Shown one piece after another: positions 42,425 through 51,327 of a stretch of DNA of 64,000 bases. Origin of the DNA: VRUE01 sp963747765 (GTDB taxonomy: Bacteria; Actinomycetota; Thermoleophilia; Solirubrobacterales; 70-9); contig CAVVGH010000006.1 of NCBI GenBank assembly GCA_963747765.1, forward strand, positions 62,001-126,000, in the 5' to 3' direction. The notes beneath the pieces are model-generated. The model saw only the letters and a program-made list of their open reading frames with translations. It had not been told where the DNA came from and did not search any database. How positions within the stretch are numbered: the stretch's first letter is position 1; the number at the start of each line of letters is the position of its first letter. The translations under genes and the position numbers were made by a program.

Positions 42425-44323
42425 CTAGTCTCGCGCAGGGGCCGCTTCCGAGCCCTGCGCGATGCCATGGTCGGAGACGACGATGACGCGGCACGGCCGC
42501 TCGCCGAGGACGGTCTGCAGGGTCTTGTCGTACCGCGGCCGTCCATTGCGGTAGCGCAACCCAACGACGATCGCCGCCGCCTCGATCATCCGCGCCTCCG
42601 CGGCGATCGAGTAGCCGGCCTGTCCCGGCCTGACCCGCTCGACATGCCCGGTGACCCGCTGGCCGCCGATCAGCTTCGCCTGCTCGATCTTGCTCTGCGC
42701 CTCGGCTTCGAGCTCGCGCATCTCGGCGTCGAGCGAGAGATGCGTCGGCACCGTCAACATCGAATGGATGTGGATGCCACGGCGCCGTTTCGACGCCAGC
42801 TTGACCGCGGTGGCGACCATCTCCTCGGAAAACGGCTCGCCGTCGTCGAAGGCGACGAGGACGCTGCGGTACTCGATCTCCTCGACGCCCAGTGGCTCAG
42901 GCAGCAGCACCTTGACCGTCTCGGTGAGCGGCAACCGCTGGTTGCGCCGGTAGAGGACGTAGATCGCTATGCCAAGCGCCATCCAGCCGACTCCCACGGC
43001 AAGGGTGCGCGGGTAGAGCGCCATGACCACGATCCAGGCAGTGAACGTGCCCAGGCCACCGAGCACCGCCGTCAGCGGCACCTCGACACCGAAGGCCTGG
43101 AAGTTAAACCACGGTTTCCAGGGGCGCTCCGCCTCGGATTTTCGCCGTCGCAGCCAGATCACCGAGATATGGGCGATCGTGAAGGAGAGCATCGCGCCGA
43201 ACGAGTACATCGTCGCCAGGAAGCTGGTCTTGCCGGGCAGCAGCGTCGCGATCGCCACCGCGGCAAAGATGAGGATCGCTATGTAGGGGGTTCGGTAGCG
43301 GGGGTGCAGCTGACGCAGGCCCTCGGGGAGCTGGCGGTGCTGGCCCATCGAGTAGGTGAGGCGGGAGACGCCGATCAGGCCGGCGTTGGTGGCAATCAGC
43401 AGGATCACCGCGGCGAGCACCCCGACGTAGAAGCGCAGCACTTCGGTGAGACCGTCCCCGAGCCCGAGGTTCTCGACGATGCCGAGAATTGGGTCGTTGG
43501 CGAACTCCTTGCCCAGTGCCGTGACGTAGTGACCGGCCGCATCCTGGGTCACCGGCATGGCAGAGAGCGCGACGACCGGGATCAGCAGGTAGAGGCCGAG
43601 GACCGCGACCACGGTCAGCATCACGCTGCGGGGCACGGTGCGCACGGCGTCCCTCGCCTCCTCGGCCATGTTCGAGATCGTCTCGATGCCGGTGTAGGCG
43701 ATCATTCCCACCGCGATCCCCAAAGCGAAGTCGCTCCAGGTCGGGGCGACGCCGAGATGGATGTTGTCGACAAGCACTTCGGGGCTGAGGACGAGAACGA
43801 TCCCAATCCCAACCAGCACCACCTGGGTCGCGAGGTCGGCCATCGCCAGGACGAGGTTCAATTTGGCCGACTCCTGCGAGCCGCGGATGTTGAGCACCGC
43901 CAGGCCGGCGATCAGCGCAGCGCCGAGGATGACGTCTCCGGGCCCGTGGTGCAGCGGGCGCCAGAAGACGGCCAGGTAGTGCGGGACGAAATAGGCCGAG
44001 ATCGCGACCGTGATCACGTAGTTCAGCATCTGGCCCCACGCCGCGACAAAGCTCACCAGCTCGTTGAAGGCGTGGCGCGCGAAGCTGGAGGAGCCCCCAG
44101 CCTCGGGGTACATCACCGTCGCCTCGGCGTAGGTCGCGGCCGTGAACGTGAAGATCAACCCGGTGATCGCAAAGGCAACCGGGGTGAGGCCGAGCGCAAA
44201 GGCCGCCGTCACCCCGAGCGCGTAGTAGATGGACGAGCCGACGTTGCCGTAGGCGGCCGAGAAGAGCGCACCCACACCGTGGACGCGGCTCAGCGATTCG
44301 TCTCTTGGGATCCTCTGGGCCAT
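42425..44323 (-). CDS. APC-superfamily transporter with C-terminal universal-stress-protein-like domain (paralogue)
   Basis: 632 residues, same organisation as the neighbour: SAAYGNVGSSIYYALGVTAA, PEAGGSSSFARHAFNELV, IAYTGIETISNMAEEARD, then a USP-like domain with VEEIEYRSVLVAFDDGEPF, VKLASKRRRGIHIHSML and AAAIVVGLRYRNG. The two proteins share GGSSSFARHAFNELV exactly, indicating duplication. First gene of the transport group; ATG 44323 is 16 bp after the hydroxy-acid oxidase stop. Confidence 0.85.
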   Translation of the reverse strand: MAQRIPRDESLSRVHGVGALFSAAYGNVGSSIYYALGVTAAFALGLTPVAFAITGLIFTFTAATYAEATVMYPEAGGSSSFARHAFNELVSFVAAWGQMLNYVITVAISAYFVPHYLAVFWRPLHHGPGDVILGAALIAGLAVLNIRGSQESAKLNLVLAMADLATQVVLVGIGIVLVLSPEVLVDNIHLGVAPTWSDFALGIAVGMIAYTGIETISNMAEEARDAVRTVPRSVMLTVVAVLGLYLLIPVVALSAMPVTQDAAGHYVTALGKEFANDPILGIVENLGLGDGLTEVLRFYVGVLAAVILLIATNAGLIGVSRLTYSMGQHRQLPEGLRQLHPRYRTPYIAILIFAAVAIATLLPGKTSFLATMYSFGAMLSFTIAHISVIWLRRRKSEAERPWKPWFNFQAFGVEVPLTAVLGGLGTFTAWIVVMALYPRTLAVGVGWMALGIAIYVLYRRNQRLPLTETVKVLLPEPLGVEEIEYRSVLVAFDDGEPFSEEMVATAVKLASKRRRGIHIHSMLTVPTHLSLDAEMRELEAEAQSKIEQAKLIGGQRVTGHVERVRPGQAGYSIAAEARMIEAAAIVVGLRYRNGRPRYDKTLQTVLGERPCRVIVVSDHGIAQGSEAAPARD

Positions 44324-44339
44324 TCAGTGGCGGGCGCGC

Positions 44340-45431
44340 TCAGCCCGAATATACGGGCGCTGGCGGTGCACGATGGACGTGCGCCCGGTTCAACTCACCG
44401 GGCGACGAACAGCCGCACAGCGCAAGCGCGAGCTCCAGCTCGGCACGCAGCAGCTCGAGAACCCGCAGAGCCCCGGCCTCACCGCCCGCCGCAAGGCCCC
44501 AGAGCGCCGGCCGCCCGACGAGCACAGCGTCGGCCCCGAGCGCGAGCGCTATTGCCACGTCGACGCCGCGACGGATGCCTCCGTCGACCAGGACCGACCC
44601 GCGACCTTCGACCGCATCGACCGCCTCCGGAAGGGCATCGGCGGTGGCAATGCAGCGATCCAGCTGGCGACCGCCGTGGTTGGAGACGACGACACCGGCG
44701 GCACCATGCTCGATCGCGAGCGCGGCGTCCTCGGCCGTGACAATACCCTTGACGAGGATCGGCACGCTGCATTCCAACGCCAGCTCCCCGAGGTCCGACC
44801 AGCTCAGTGCGGGGTCCATCAGGGCGAAGGTTTCCTCGATGGTCACCGCTCGCTCAGAGCCAAGCGCGGCAGCCACGCTCGGCACCCCGAAGCCCTCGGG
44901 GATCCTGAACCCCGTCCGCAGGTCCCTCTCCCGGTTGCCACCGCGAGGAGCATCGACCGTCACGACGATCGCCTCGAACCCAGCGTCGACCGCCTCCTCC
45001 ATCAGCGCTCGGGTGACCCCCTCGTCCTTGAAGCAGTAAAGCTGGAACCAGTGCCTGCCGGACGGGGCGGCTGCGGCAACCTCCTGCGGCCGCACCGTGG
45101 CCAGCGTCGAAAGGCACATCACCGTCCCGGCCCGCACGGCGGCGCGCGCCATCGCCGCCTCGCCACCGGCATCGACCAGCCGCTGATAGGCAACCGGCGC
45201 CACCAGCACCGGCATCGAGACCTCGGTGCCCAGCACCCTCGTCCCGGTATCCCACTCGCTCAGGCCGGCCAGCGCCCGAGGGCGCAACCTCCAGTGGGCC
45301 CACGCCGTGACGTTCTCGGCGAGCGTCAGCTCGTCGCCGGCGCCGCCGAAGAAGTAGCCGGCAACCCCGCCGTCGAGCTTCCTCTCAGCCGCCCGCTCGA
45401 AATCGGCGACCGTGATCAGATCATCGGCCAT
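44340..45431 (-). CDS. FMN-dependent alpha-hydroxy-acid oxidase/dehydrogenase
   Basis: 363 residues, (S)-2-hydroxy-acid oxidase family TIM barrel (lactate oxidase, lactate monooxygenase, glycolate oxidase). GYFFGGAGDELTLAENVTAW near the N-terminus, VLVAPVAYQRL, WFQLYCFKD, VTVDAPRGGNRERDLR, ILVKGIVTAEDA and the active-site block VVVSNHGGRQLDRC with the catalytic histidine, then VDGGIRRGVDVAIALALGAD for FMN phosphate. The exact substrate cannot be read. It is the first gene of this minus-strand run; the inverted-repeat gap before it separates it from hppA. Confidence 0.9.
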   Translation of the reverse strand: MADDLITVADFERAAERKLDGGVAGYFFGGAGDELTLAENVTAWAHWRLRPRALAGLSEWDTGTRVLGTEVSMPVLVAPVAYQRLVDAGGEAAMARAAVRAGTVMCLSTLATVRPQEVAAAAPSGRHWFQLYCFKDEGVTRALMEEAVDAGFEAIVVTVDAPRGGNRERDLRTGFRIPEGFGVPSVAAALGSERAVTIEETFALMDPALSWSDLGELALECSVPILVKGIVTAEDAALAIEHGAAGVVVSNHGGRQLDRCIATADALPEAVDAVEGRGSVLVDGGIRRGVDVAIALALGADAVLVGRPALWGLAAGGEAGALRVLELLRAELELALALCGCSSPGELNRAHVHRAPPAPVYSG

Positions 45432-45502
45432 CAGTCCGCGACCCTAGCCGCTAGGCCTGCCAGGCGCGATCCCGGCCACCCCGATCTTCGCTGCCGACCG
45501 CT

Positions 45503-45628
45503 GGGAGGGGCGTGGGTGTCCCTCCCGCGCAGCGGCGTCCCCTTTTCCGCCCCGGCGACGCCCACGGACGACCACTGCCGCGCCTGGCGGAAGACCCAGC
45601 AAGCGGGAGGGACACCCACGCCCCTCCC
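45503..45628. repeat. 26 bp perfect inverted repeat, each arm itself a hairpin; probable hppA terminator region
   Basis: Arms 45503-45528 and 45603-45628 are exact complements with a 74 bp spacer. Each arm contains GGGAGGG and CCCTCCC, so each can also fold alone (stem of 7-9 bp, loop about 10). The right arm begins 9 bp after the hppA stop on the minus strand. Neither arm is followed by a T run. Confidence 0.75.
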
Positions 45629-45637
45629 GCCGAACGT

Positions 45638-47725
45638 CTAGAAGTGGACGATCGGGATGATCAGGATTGCGACGATGTTGGCCACCTTGATCATCGGGTT
45701 GATGGCCGGGCCCGCCGTGTCCTTGTAGGGGTCGCCGACCGTGTCGCCGGTCACCGAGGCGGCGTGCGCGTCAGAGCCCTTGCCGCCGTGCGCGCCGTCC
45801 TCGATCAGCTTCTTGGCGTTATCCCAGGCGCCGCCGCCGGCGGTCATCGAGATGGCCGCGAAGAGGCCGACGACGATGACGCCGATCAGCAGGCCGCCCA
45901 GCGCGTCGACGCTGAGCAGGCCGACCACCACCGGCACGACAATCGGGATCAGCGCGGGCAGGATCATCTCTTTCTGCGCCGCGAGGGTCACGATGCTGAC
46001 CGTTTTGCCGTACTCCGGTTTCTCGGTCCCCTCCATGATCCCCGGGTGGTCGCGGAACTGCTGGCGCACCTGTTCGACCACCTGTCCGCCGGCGCGGCCG
46101 ACGGCCTCGATCGCGAACGCGGCGAAGAGGTAGACCATCATGCCGCCGACGATCAGGCCGATCAGCACGTCCGGGCTGCTCAGGTTGAAGAGGCTGTTGA
46201 GGTCAAACCCGGTTGGCGCCTCGCTGGCGAGTTCGCTCTTGAAGGCGGCGAAGAGCACCAGCGCGGCGAGGGCCGCGGAGCCGATCGCGTAGCCCTTGGT
46301 GACCGCCTTGGTCGTGTTGCCAACCGCGTCGAGCGGATCGGTGACGTTGCGGACCTCCTCCGGCAGATCGGCCATCTCGGCGATGCCGCCGGCGTTGTCG
46401 GTGATCGGCCCGAAGGCGTCGAGGGCGACGATCAGGCCGCAGAGCGAGAGCTGCGCCATCACCGCGATGCCGATGCCGTAGATCCCGGCCAGCTCGTTGG
46501 CAGCGAGGATCGCGAGGGCGATCACCAGCGCCGGGGCAGCGGTCGACTGGAAGCCCTGCGCCAGCCCCTGGATGATGTTGGTCGCGTGCCCCGTCTCGGA
46601 GGCCTTGGCGATCGTCCTCACCGGCCGGAAGCGGGTCGACGTATAAAATTCGGTAATCGCGAAGAGGAACGCGGTCACCGCGACTCCGATCACGGCGCAG
46701 AGCCAGAGGTCGGTGACGCTGACCGCGTCGGCCGCCGTGCTGAGGCCGAGCCGCACCGGGTCGCTCATCAACCAGTCGGTTATCGGGTAGAAGGCGGCGA
46801 TCGAGAGGATCCCGGAGATGATCAGGCCCTGGTAGAGCGCTCCCTCGACCCGGTCGGATTTGGTCCGCACCGAGAGCGCGCCGATGATCGAGGCGATGAT
46901 CGCCACGCCGCCGATCACCAGTGGGAAGATCGCCACCTCGCGCGAAAATTCGCCGCCTGAGCCGGTGAAGGTGAGCACGCCGAGCAGCATCACCGCGACC
47001 GATGTGACGGCGTAGGTCTCGAACAGATCGGCGGCCATGCCCGCGCAGTCGCCGACGTTGTCGCCGACGTTGTCGGCGATCACCGCGGGGTTGCGGGGAT
47101 CGTCCTCGGGGATCCCCGCCTCGACCTTGCCAACCAGGTCGGCGCCGACGTCGGCGGCCTTGGTGAAGATACCGCCGCCGAGCCGGGCGAAGACGGAGAT
47201 CAACGAGCCACCGAAGCCGAGCCCGACAAGCGCGTCGACCGCCTCCTTGTCGCTTGCGCCGGTCAGCACGAGCACGCCGTAGTAGCCGGCGACGCCGAGC
47301 AGCGCCAGGCCAACGACCAGCAGCCCGGTTACCGAGCCGCCCTTGAAGGCGACGTCGAGCGCCGGTGGAACGCCGCCGCGAGCCGCCTCGGCGACGCGGG
47401 AGTTGGCGCGAACCGAGAGGTTCATGCCGATGAAGCCGGTCGCGCCGGAGAGGGCGCCGCCGATGACGAAGCCAATCGCGGTCTGGTAGTCCTGCAGGAG
47501 CCAGAGCACGATCGCGATCGGCACCGCGACCGCGGCGATGATCGTGTACTGGCGGCGCAGATAGGCACTGGCGCCCTCCTGCACGGCTCCTGAGATCTCC
47601 TGCATGCGCGCGTTTCCTGGCGATTTCGCCAGCAGGCGCTGGGTGATGATCAGTCCGTAGGCAACCGCCGCCCCCGCGCAGACAAGCGCGACGACGACTC
47701 CGTAGTCGGTCAAGAAGCTGGTCAA
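45638..47725 (-). CDS. hppA: Membrane-bound proton-pumping pyrophosphatase, K+-independent type
   Basis: 695 residues with about 16 membrane helices. Couples PPi hydrolysis to H+ export. Diagnostic blocks GGGIFTKAADVGADLVGKVE, IPEDDPRNPAVIADNVGDNV, GDCAGMAADLFETYAV and the C-terminal GDTVGDPYKDTAGPAINPMI are intact. The segment GNTTKAVTKGYAIGSAA has Lys where K+-dependent enzymes have Ala (GNTTAA), so it is predicted not to need K+. TTG 47725 with GGAGGA seven bases upstream. Monocistronic looking, flanked by inverted repeats downstream. Confidence 0.95.
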   Translation of the reverse strand: MTSFLTDYGVVVALVCAGAAVAYGLIITQRLLAKSPGNARMQEISGAVQEGASAYLRRQYTIIAAVAVPIAIVLWLLQDYQTAIGFVIGGALSGATGFIGMNLSVRANSRVAEAARGGVPPALDVAFKGGSVTGLLVVGLALLGVAGYYGVLVLTGASDKEAVDALVGLGFGGSLISVFARLGGGIFTKAADVGADLVGKVEAGIPEDDPRNPAVIADNVGDNVGDCAGMAADLFETYAVTSVAVMLLGVLTFTGSGGEFSREVAIFPLVIGGVAIIASIIGALSVRTKSDRVEGALYQGLIISGILSIAAFYPITDWLMSDPVRLGLSTAADAVSVTDLWLCAVIGVAVTAFLFAITEFYTSTRFRPVRTIAKASETGHATNIIQGLAQGFQSTAAPALVIALAILAANELAGIYGIGIAVMAQLSLCGLIVALDAFGPITDNAGGIAEMADLPEEVRNVTDPLDAVGNTTKAVTKGYAIGSAALAALVLFAAFKSELASEAPTGFDLNSLFNLSSPDVLIGLIVGGMMVYLFAAFAIEAVGRAGGQVVEQVRQQFRDHPGIMEGTEKPEYGKTVSIVTLAAQKEMILPALIPIVVPVVVGLLSVDALGGLLIGVIVVGLFAAISMTAGGGAWDNAKKLIEDGAHGGKGSDAHAASVTGDTVGDPYKDTAGPAINPMIKVANIVAILIIPIVHF

Positions 47726-47763
47726 GTTCAGATCCTCCGGTGGTTTCTAAGCGGCGCGGGAGT

Positions 47764-48924
47764 CTATCTACGCGCGCCGACATCGGCCGTGTAGGTACGT
47801 CTTGTCTCAGCTACCGCGTCCCGGTAGATGTCCTCGATCGTGACACCTGTATCGAACGCTTCGCGGGCCCGCTGGGCACCATTGCGGTCCGGCAGATCGA
47901 CCTCGATGCCCAGCCGTGTGCGTGCCGGCTCCGTCCAGGCGAGCACCGAGTCGAGCGCCGCCCGGGCCTCGACCTCCACGCCGCGGCGGAAGTCGATCAT
48001 CTTGCCCGCCATCCCATGGCGAATCGCCCGCCAGAGGTTCTCCTCTATCTCGGCATCCCCCAGCGGAGCACCGGCGCCGTCATAGCCGTGCGCGTCGTAG
48101 TCGAGGGCGGCCTGCGCGATGCAGGCGCCGATCAGCCCGGCCATCCAGAAGGACTCCTCGCCGCGCGTCTGGGCATCGCAGATCCGCACCTCGACCGTTC
48201 CGAATTCGTGATGGGGGCGAACGCTCCACCACAGCTGGGTCGACTCGACGACCGCCCCCGTCCTCTCCAGCATCCCCACGAACCCGGCGTAGCGCTCCCA
48301 GCTCCGAAAGGCGCTCGGCACGCCACAGCGCGGGAAGGTCCGGGTGAAGATCTCGGTGCGAACCGTGTGCAGGCCGGTGTCGCGGCGGTCGAGGAAGGGC
48401 GAATTGGCCGAGACGGCGAGCAGCAGCGGCAGCAGCTCACGAATTCGGTCGCAGACGGCGATCGCCCGGTCGGCGCCCCGCACCCCCATGTGGACGTGCA
48501 GGCTCCAGGTGTTGTTGCGCTGCGCGACCCAACCGAGTTCGTTGCGGAGCCGGTTGTAATGCGGGGTGTCGATGATCCGCTGATCGAGGTAGTTGGCCCA
48601 TGGGTGGGTGCCCATCGCAGCCAGTCCAAGGCCCATTCCCTCGACCAGCTCAAAGAGCCTGGTGCGCCGCTCGCGCTGCCGGGCGATCGCGTCCGCGAAG
48701 CTCTCCGCCCGCCCCGATCGGATCTCTATCTCGGAGGCGATCAGCTCGCCCGCCGCGGCGTCGGCCAGCAGCTCGTCCTTCTGGCACGCGGCGTAGACGT
48801 CCTCGAAGCGGTGTTGAAGCTCCAGCGAGCTGGGGTCGAGAATCGCGAACTCCTCCTCCAGGCCGACAGTGAAGTCCGCGGAGGCCTCGAATCTCTCCCT
48901 GACGAGGTCGAGGTCCAGTGACAA
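47764..48924 (-). CDS. YbdK-type carboxylate-amine ligase (GCS2 family)
   Basis: 386 residues, glutamine-synthetase-like fold. The N-terminus FTVGLEEEFAILDP is the family hallmark; WSLHVHMGVRG, ANSPFLDRRDTGLHTVRTEI and SVRPHHEFGTVEVRICDAQT follow. Members ligate glutamate or another carboxylate with an amine such as cysteine; the substrate differs between species. The ORF is complete, with a 38 bp gap before the hppA start. Confidence 0.88.
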   Translation of the reverse strand: MSLDLDLVRERFEASADFTVGLEEEFAILDPSSLELQHRFEDVYAACQKDELLADAAAGELIASEIEIRSGRAESFADAIARQRERRTRLFELVEGMGLGLAAMGTHPWANYLDQRIIDTPHYNRLRNELGWVAQRNNTWSLHVHMGVRGADRAIAVCDRIRELLPLLLAVSANSPFLDRRDTGLHTVRTEIFTRTFPRCGVPSAFRSWERYAGFVGMLERTGAVVESTQLWWSVRPHHEFGTVEVRICDAQTRGEESFWMAGLIGACIAQAALDYDAHGYDGAGAPLGDAEIEENLWRAIRHGMAGKMIDFRRGVEVEARAALDSVLAWTEPARTRLGIEVDLPDRNGAQRAREAFDTGVTIEDIYRDAVAETRRTYTADVGARR

Positions 48925-48935
48925 GGTCAGAGCAC

Positions 48936-49607
48936 CTAGGTCAGGTAGAAGTAGAGCGCGTAGAGAAGGTCGACTGCAGGACTGGACGTGTGCACCGTCA
49001 CCTCCGGCGGCACCTGAAGCAGCTGCTCGGAGTAGTTGAAGATGATCTTGACGCCCGCGTCGACGAGGCGGTCGGCGACGGCCTGTGCCGCAGCGGGGGG
49101 AACCGCGAGGACGCCGACCACGACCTCCTGCTCGGTGACCACGGACTCCAGGTCGCCGAAGTCGCGCACCGAAAGGCCGCCGACCTCGCTGCCGACCACC
49201 GCGGGATTGATGTCGAACATCGCCACGATCCGAAAGCCATGGTCGGCAAAGATGTCGGAGCTGGCGATCGCCTGCCCGAGGTTGCCGACCCCGAACAGGG
49301 CGATGTTGTGCTGGCCCGACGTCCGCATGATCTTGCGGATCTCGGCCACCAGGGATTCCACCTTGTAGCCGACGCCACGCTTGCCGAACTTGCCGAAGCC
49401 GGAGAGATCGCGACGAATCTGAGTCGGATTGATGTGGGTGTAGTCGGAGAGTTCCTGTGAGGAGATCGTCTCCCGCCCCATCTTTCGAGCCTGGGTGAGG
49501 ACCTGGAGGTAGCGAGACAGACGCGCCGCGACGCCAAGCGACAGGCGCTCGCCGTCGACCGCAAGACCGTCCGACATCTCATGCTCCTCCACCGCCTGCT
49601 CGATCAT
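48936..49607 (-). CDS. rex: Redox-sensing transcriptional repressor Rex
   Basis: 223 residues. An N-terminal winged helix (RLSRYLQVLTQARKMGRETI, SQELSDYTHINPTQIRRDLS, FGKFGKRGVGYKVESL) and a Rossmann NAD(H)-binding domain (IALFGVGNLGQAIASSDIF, VAMFDINPAVVGSEVGGLSV). Rex represses respiratory and fermentative genes and lets go when NADH rises. ATG 49607 is preceded by GGGGGGCG; the start overlaps the glutaredoxin gene by 29 bp. I saw no obvious Rex operator (TTGTGAA-type) in the window. Confidence 0.93.
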   Translation of the reverse strand: MIEQAVEEHEMSDGLAVDGERLSLGVAARLSRYLQVLTQARKMGRETISSQELSDYTHINPTQIRRDLSGFGKFGKRGVGYKVESLVAEIRKIMRTSGQHNIALFGVGNLGQAIASSDIFADHGFRIVAMFDINPAVVGSEVGGLSVRDFGDLESVVTEQEVVVGVLAVPPAAAQAVADRLVDAGVKIIFNYSEQLLQVPPEVTVHTSSPAVDLLYALYFYLT

Positions 49608-49854
49608 CGCCCCCCACAGTATCGAGCCGTGACCTGAGAGCGGCTTCGTCGAGGACCAGCTCGGAGACCAGCTCGCCATTCACCTCGACCACCGGGATGC
49701 GCTCGAGCAGGCGGCGCAGGAGGAGATCGTCGCTCTCGATATCGACCTCGCGCAGCTCAAACCGGTAGCCGTCGGCGTGAATGGCGGTGATTCGCTCGAG
49801 CGCCTGATCGCAGAGGTGGCAGCCCGGCCGGGAGTAGACGACGACCTCGGTCAT
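49579..49854 (-). CDS. Glutaredoxin-like thioredoxin-fold protein
   Basis: 91 residues. VVVYSRPGCHLCDQALERI has the CxxC active site (CHLC), and IPVVEVNGELV is the cis-Pro loop. The family reduces disulfides or acts in metal/sulfur chemistry. It starts one base after the tsaD stop and overlaps rex, linking it to redox sensing. DUF836-type glutaredoxins of this size are common next to rex in actinobacteria. Confidence 0.85.
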   Translation of the reverse strand: MTEVVVYSRPGCHLCDQALERITAIHADGYRFELREVDIESDDLLLRRLLERIPVVEVNGELVSELVLDEAALRSRLDTVGGDDRAGGGGA

Positions 49855-49855
49855 C

Positions 49856-50869
49856 TCACGCGGCGGCGATCTCGCCGGTCGCAAACGCGTCGTAGCCAAG
49901 GTAGTCCGGATAGGGCATCGGGTCCACAAAGCGCGCTGCGGAGCCGATCATCGCGGCGTTGTCTGTGCACAGCTCCAGCGGGACGAGCTTGAGGCGCGCA
50001 GCGTGGCGCTCGCAGACCGCCGCGGCGGCGGCGCGCAGGGAGCCGTTGGCGGCCACCCCACCGCCCAGGGCAACGGCCTCCCAGTCGCCCTGCTTCAAGG
50101 CGCGGTCCAACCGGGCGGTCAGCTGTCCGACCGCCGCCGCCTGAAAGCTTGCTGCGAGGCTCGCCCGCTGCTCGGCGACCCGATCGGGACCAAGATCGCG
50201 ACACAGGTAGACGAGCGCCGTCTTCAGGCCGCTGAAGCTGAAGTCGAGGCCGGCGCTGCGACTCATCGCGACAGGCAGCTCAAAGGCCTCCGGGTCACCG
50301 TCACTCGCCAGCCTCTCCAGGGCCGGGCCACCCGGATATCCGAGGCCCAGCTGGCGCGCCACCTTGTCGAACGCCTCGCCCGCTGCGTCGTCGAGAGTCT
50401 GCCCGAGAATCTCGTAGCCGTCGCGGTCGCGCACCGCCGCCAGCATCGTGTGCCCGCCGCTCGCCACCAGGCAGAGGAACGGCGGGTCGAGCGGCTCGGG
50501 CTCGAGGAAGTTGGCGGCCACGTGGCCATGTAGATGATCGACCGGGACCAGCGGCAGCCGGCGGGGCGCGGCGATTGCCTTGGCCGTGCTCACGCCGACC
50601 AGCAGCGCGCCGATCAGGCCCGGCCCGACCGTGACGGCGACGGCCTCGACGTCGTCCAGCGACACCCCCGCATCGGCGAGCGCCGCCTCGACCACCGGCA
50701 CGCCCAGCTCGAGGTGATGCCGGGATGCGACCTCCGGCACCACGCCTCCGAAGCGCGCGTGCGCGTCCACCTGCGAGGAGATCGCGTTGGACAGGATTCG
50801 CGGGCCGTCGAGCACCGCGGCACAGGTGTCGTCGCAGGACGTCTCGATCGCGAGGATCAGTCCAGCCAC
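49856..50869 (-). CDS. tsaD: tRNA N6-threonylcarbamoyladenosine transferase TsaD
   Basis: Transfers threonylcarbamoyl to A37 of ANN-decoding tRNAs. 337 residues, ASKHA fold. LILAIETSCDDTCAAVLDG, GGVVPEVASRHHLE (metal-binding His-x3-His), VGPGLIGALLVG, HLHGHVAANFLE, FLCLVASGGHT, AVALGGGVAANGSLR and ELCTDNAAMIG are all present. The start overlaps the rimI stop by 13 bp. Partners tsaB and tsaE are close by, giving most of the t6A complex except TsaC. Confidence 0.96.
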   Translation of the reverse strand: MAGLILAIETSCDDTCAAVLDGPRILSNAISSQVDAHARFGGVVPEVASRHHLELGVPVVEAALADAGVSLDDVEAVAVTVGPGLIGALLVGVSTAKAIAAPRRLPLVPVDHLHGHVAANFLEPEPLDPPFLCLVASGGHTMLAAVRDRDGYEILGQTLDDAAGEAFDKVARQLGLGYPGGPALERLASDGDPEAFELPVAMSRSAGLDFSFSGLKTALVYLCRDLGPDRVAEQRASLAASFQAAAVGQLTARLDRALKQGDWEAVALGGGVAANGSLRAAAAAVCERHAARLKLVPLELCTDNAAMIGSAARFVDPMPYPDYLGYDAFATGEIAAA

Positions 50870-51327
50870 ATGATCAGAGCGTCCTCGCCGTTGTCCTGGT
50901 AGTAGCGAGGGCGCACGCCCGCCGAGCGGAAGCCAAGCTGCTCGTACATCGCAATCGCGACGCGGTTGGAGACCCGCACCTCCAGCGTGAACGGCAGGCC
51001 CGGGCCGGCCTCCTCGATGAGCCGCGCGATCAGCCGGCTGGCCACCCCCAATCGCCGCCGTTCCGGCTCCACCGCGACGTTCATCAGGTGCCAGACGCGG
51101 TCGTAGCGCGAGCAGACCAGGTAGCCCAGCAACTGGTCCCCGACGGTTGCCGCCAGGCAGATCCCCGACGGCTTCGAGAGCTCGAGGACGAACATCGCCA
51201 GCGACCAGGGCGTTGGGAAGGAGCGCCGCTCGATCGAGATCACAGCCGGCAGATCGCCGTAGGCGAGCCGCCGCACCGTGGCGTCTCGCCTTGCCTCAGT
51301 CGGATCTCTTGACAGTGTCTCGCTCAC
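50857..51327 (-). CDS. rimI: Ribosomal-protein/TsaD-associated N-acetyltransferase RimI
   Basis: 156 residues, GNAT fold: IERRSFPTPWSLAMFVLEL, WHLMNVAVEPERRRLGVASR (acetyl-CoA loop R-R-x-G-x-A/G) and VRVSNRVAIAMYEQLGF. RimI acetylates protein N-termini (S18 in E. coli) and is usually found between tsaB and tsaD, as here. The annotated ATG at 51327 overlaps tsaB by 32 bp; a GTG at 51276 would remove most of the overlap. Confidence 0.9.
   Translation of the reverse strand: MSETLSRDPTEARRDATVRRLAYGDLPAVISIERRSFPTPWSLAMFVLELSKPSGICLAATVGDQLLGYLVCSRYDRVWHLMNVAVEPERRRLGVASRLIARLIEEAGPGLPFTLEVRVSNRVAIAMYEQLGFRSAGVRPRYYQDNGEDALIMWLD

Noticed and set aside
42467..44740. 757-codon open frame opposite an APC transporter
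   Set aside because: No membrane or domain features of its own, and the minus-strand gene is clear.
45512..46960. 482-codon open frame opposite hppA
   Set aside because: It is the complement of a conserved gene; its composition (Asp/His/Arg runs) is typical of antisense frames in GC-rich DNA.
48900..49700. Rex operator near rex
   Set aside because: No TTGTGAA-type inverted repeat was found by eye.
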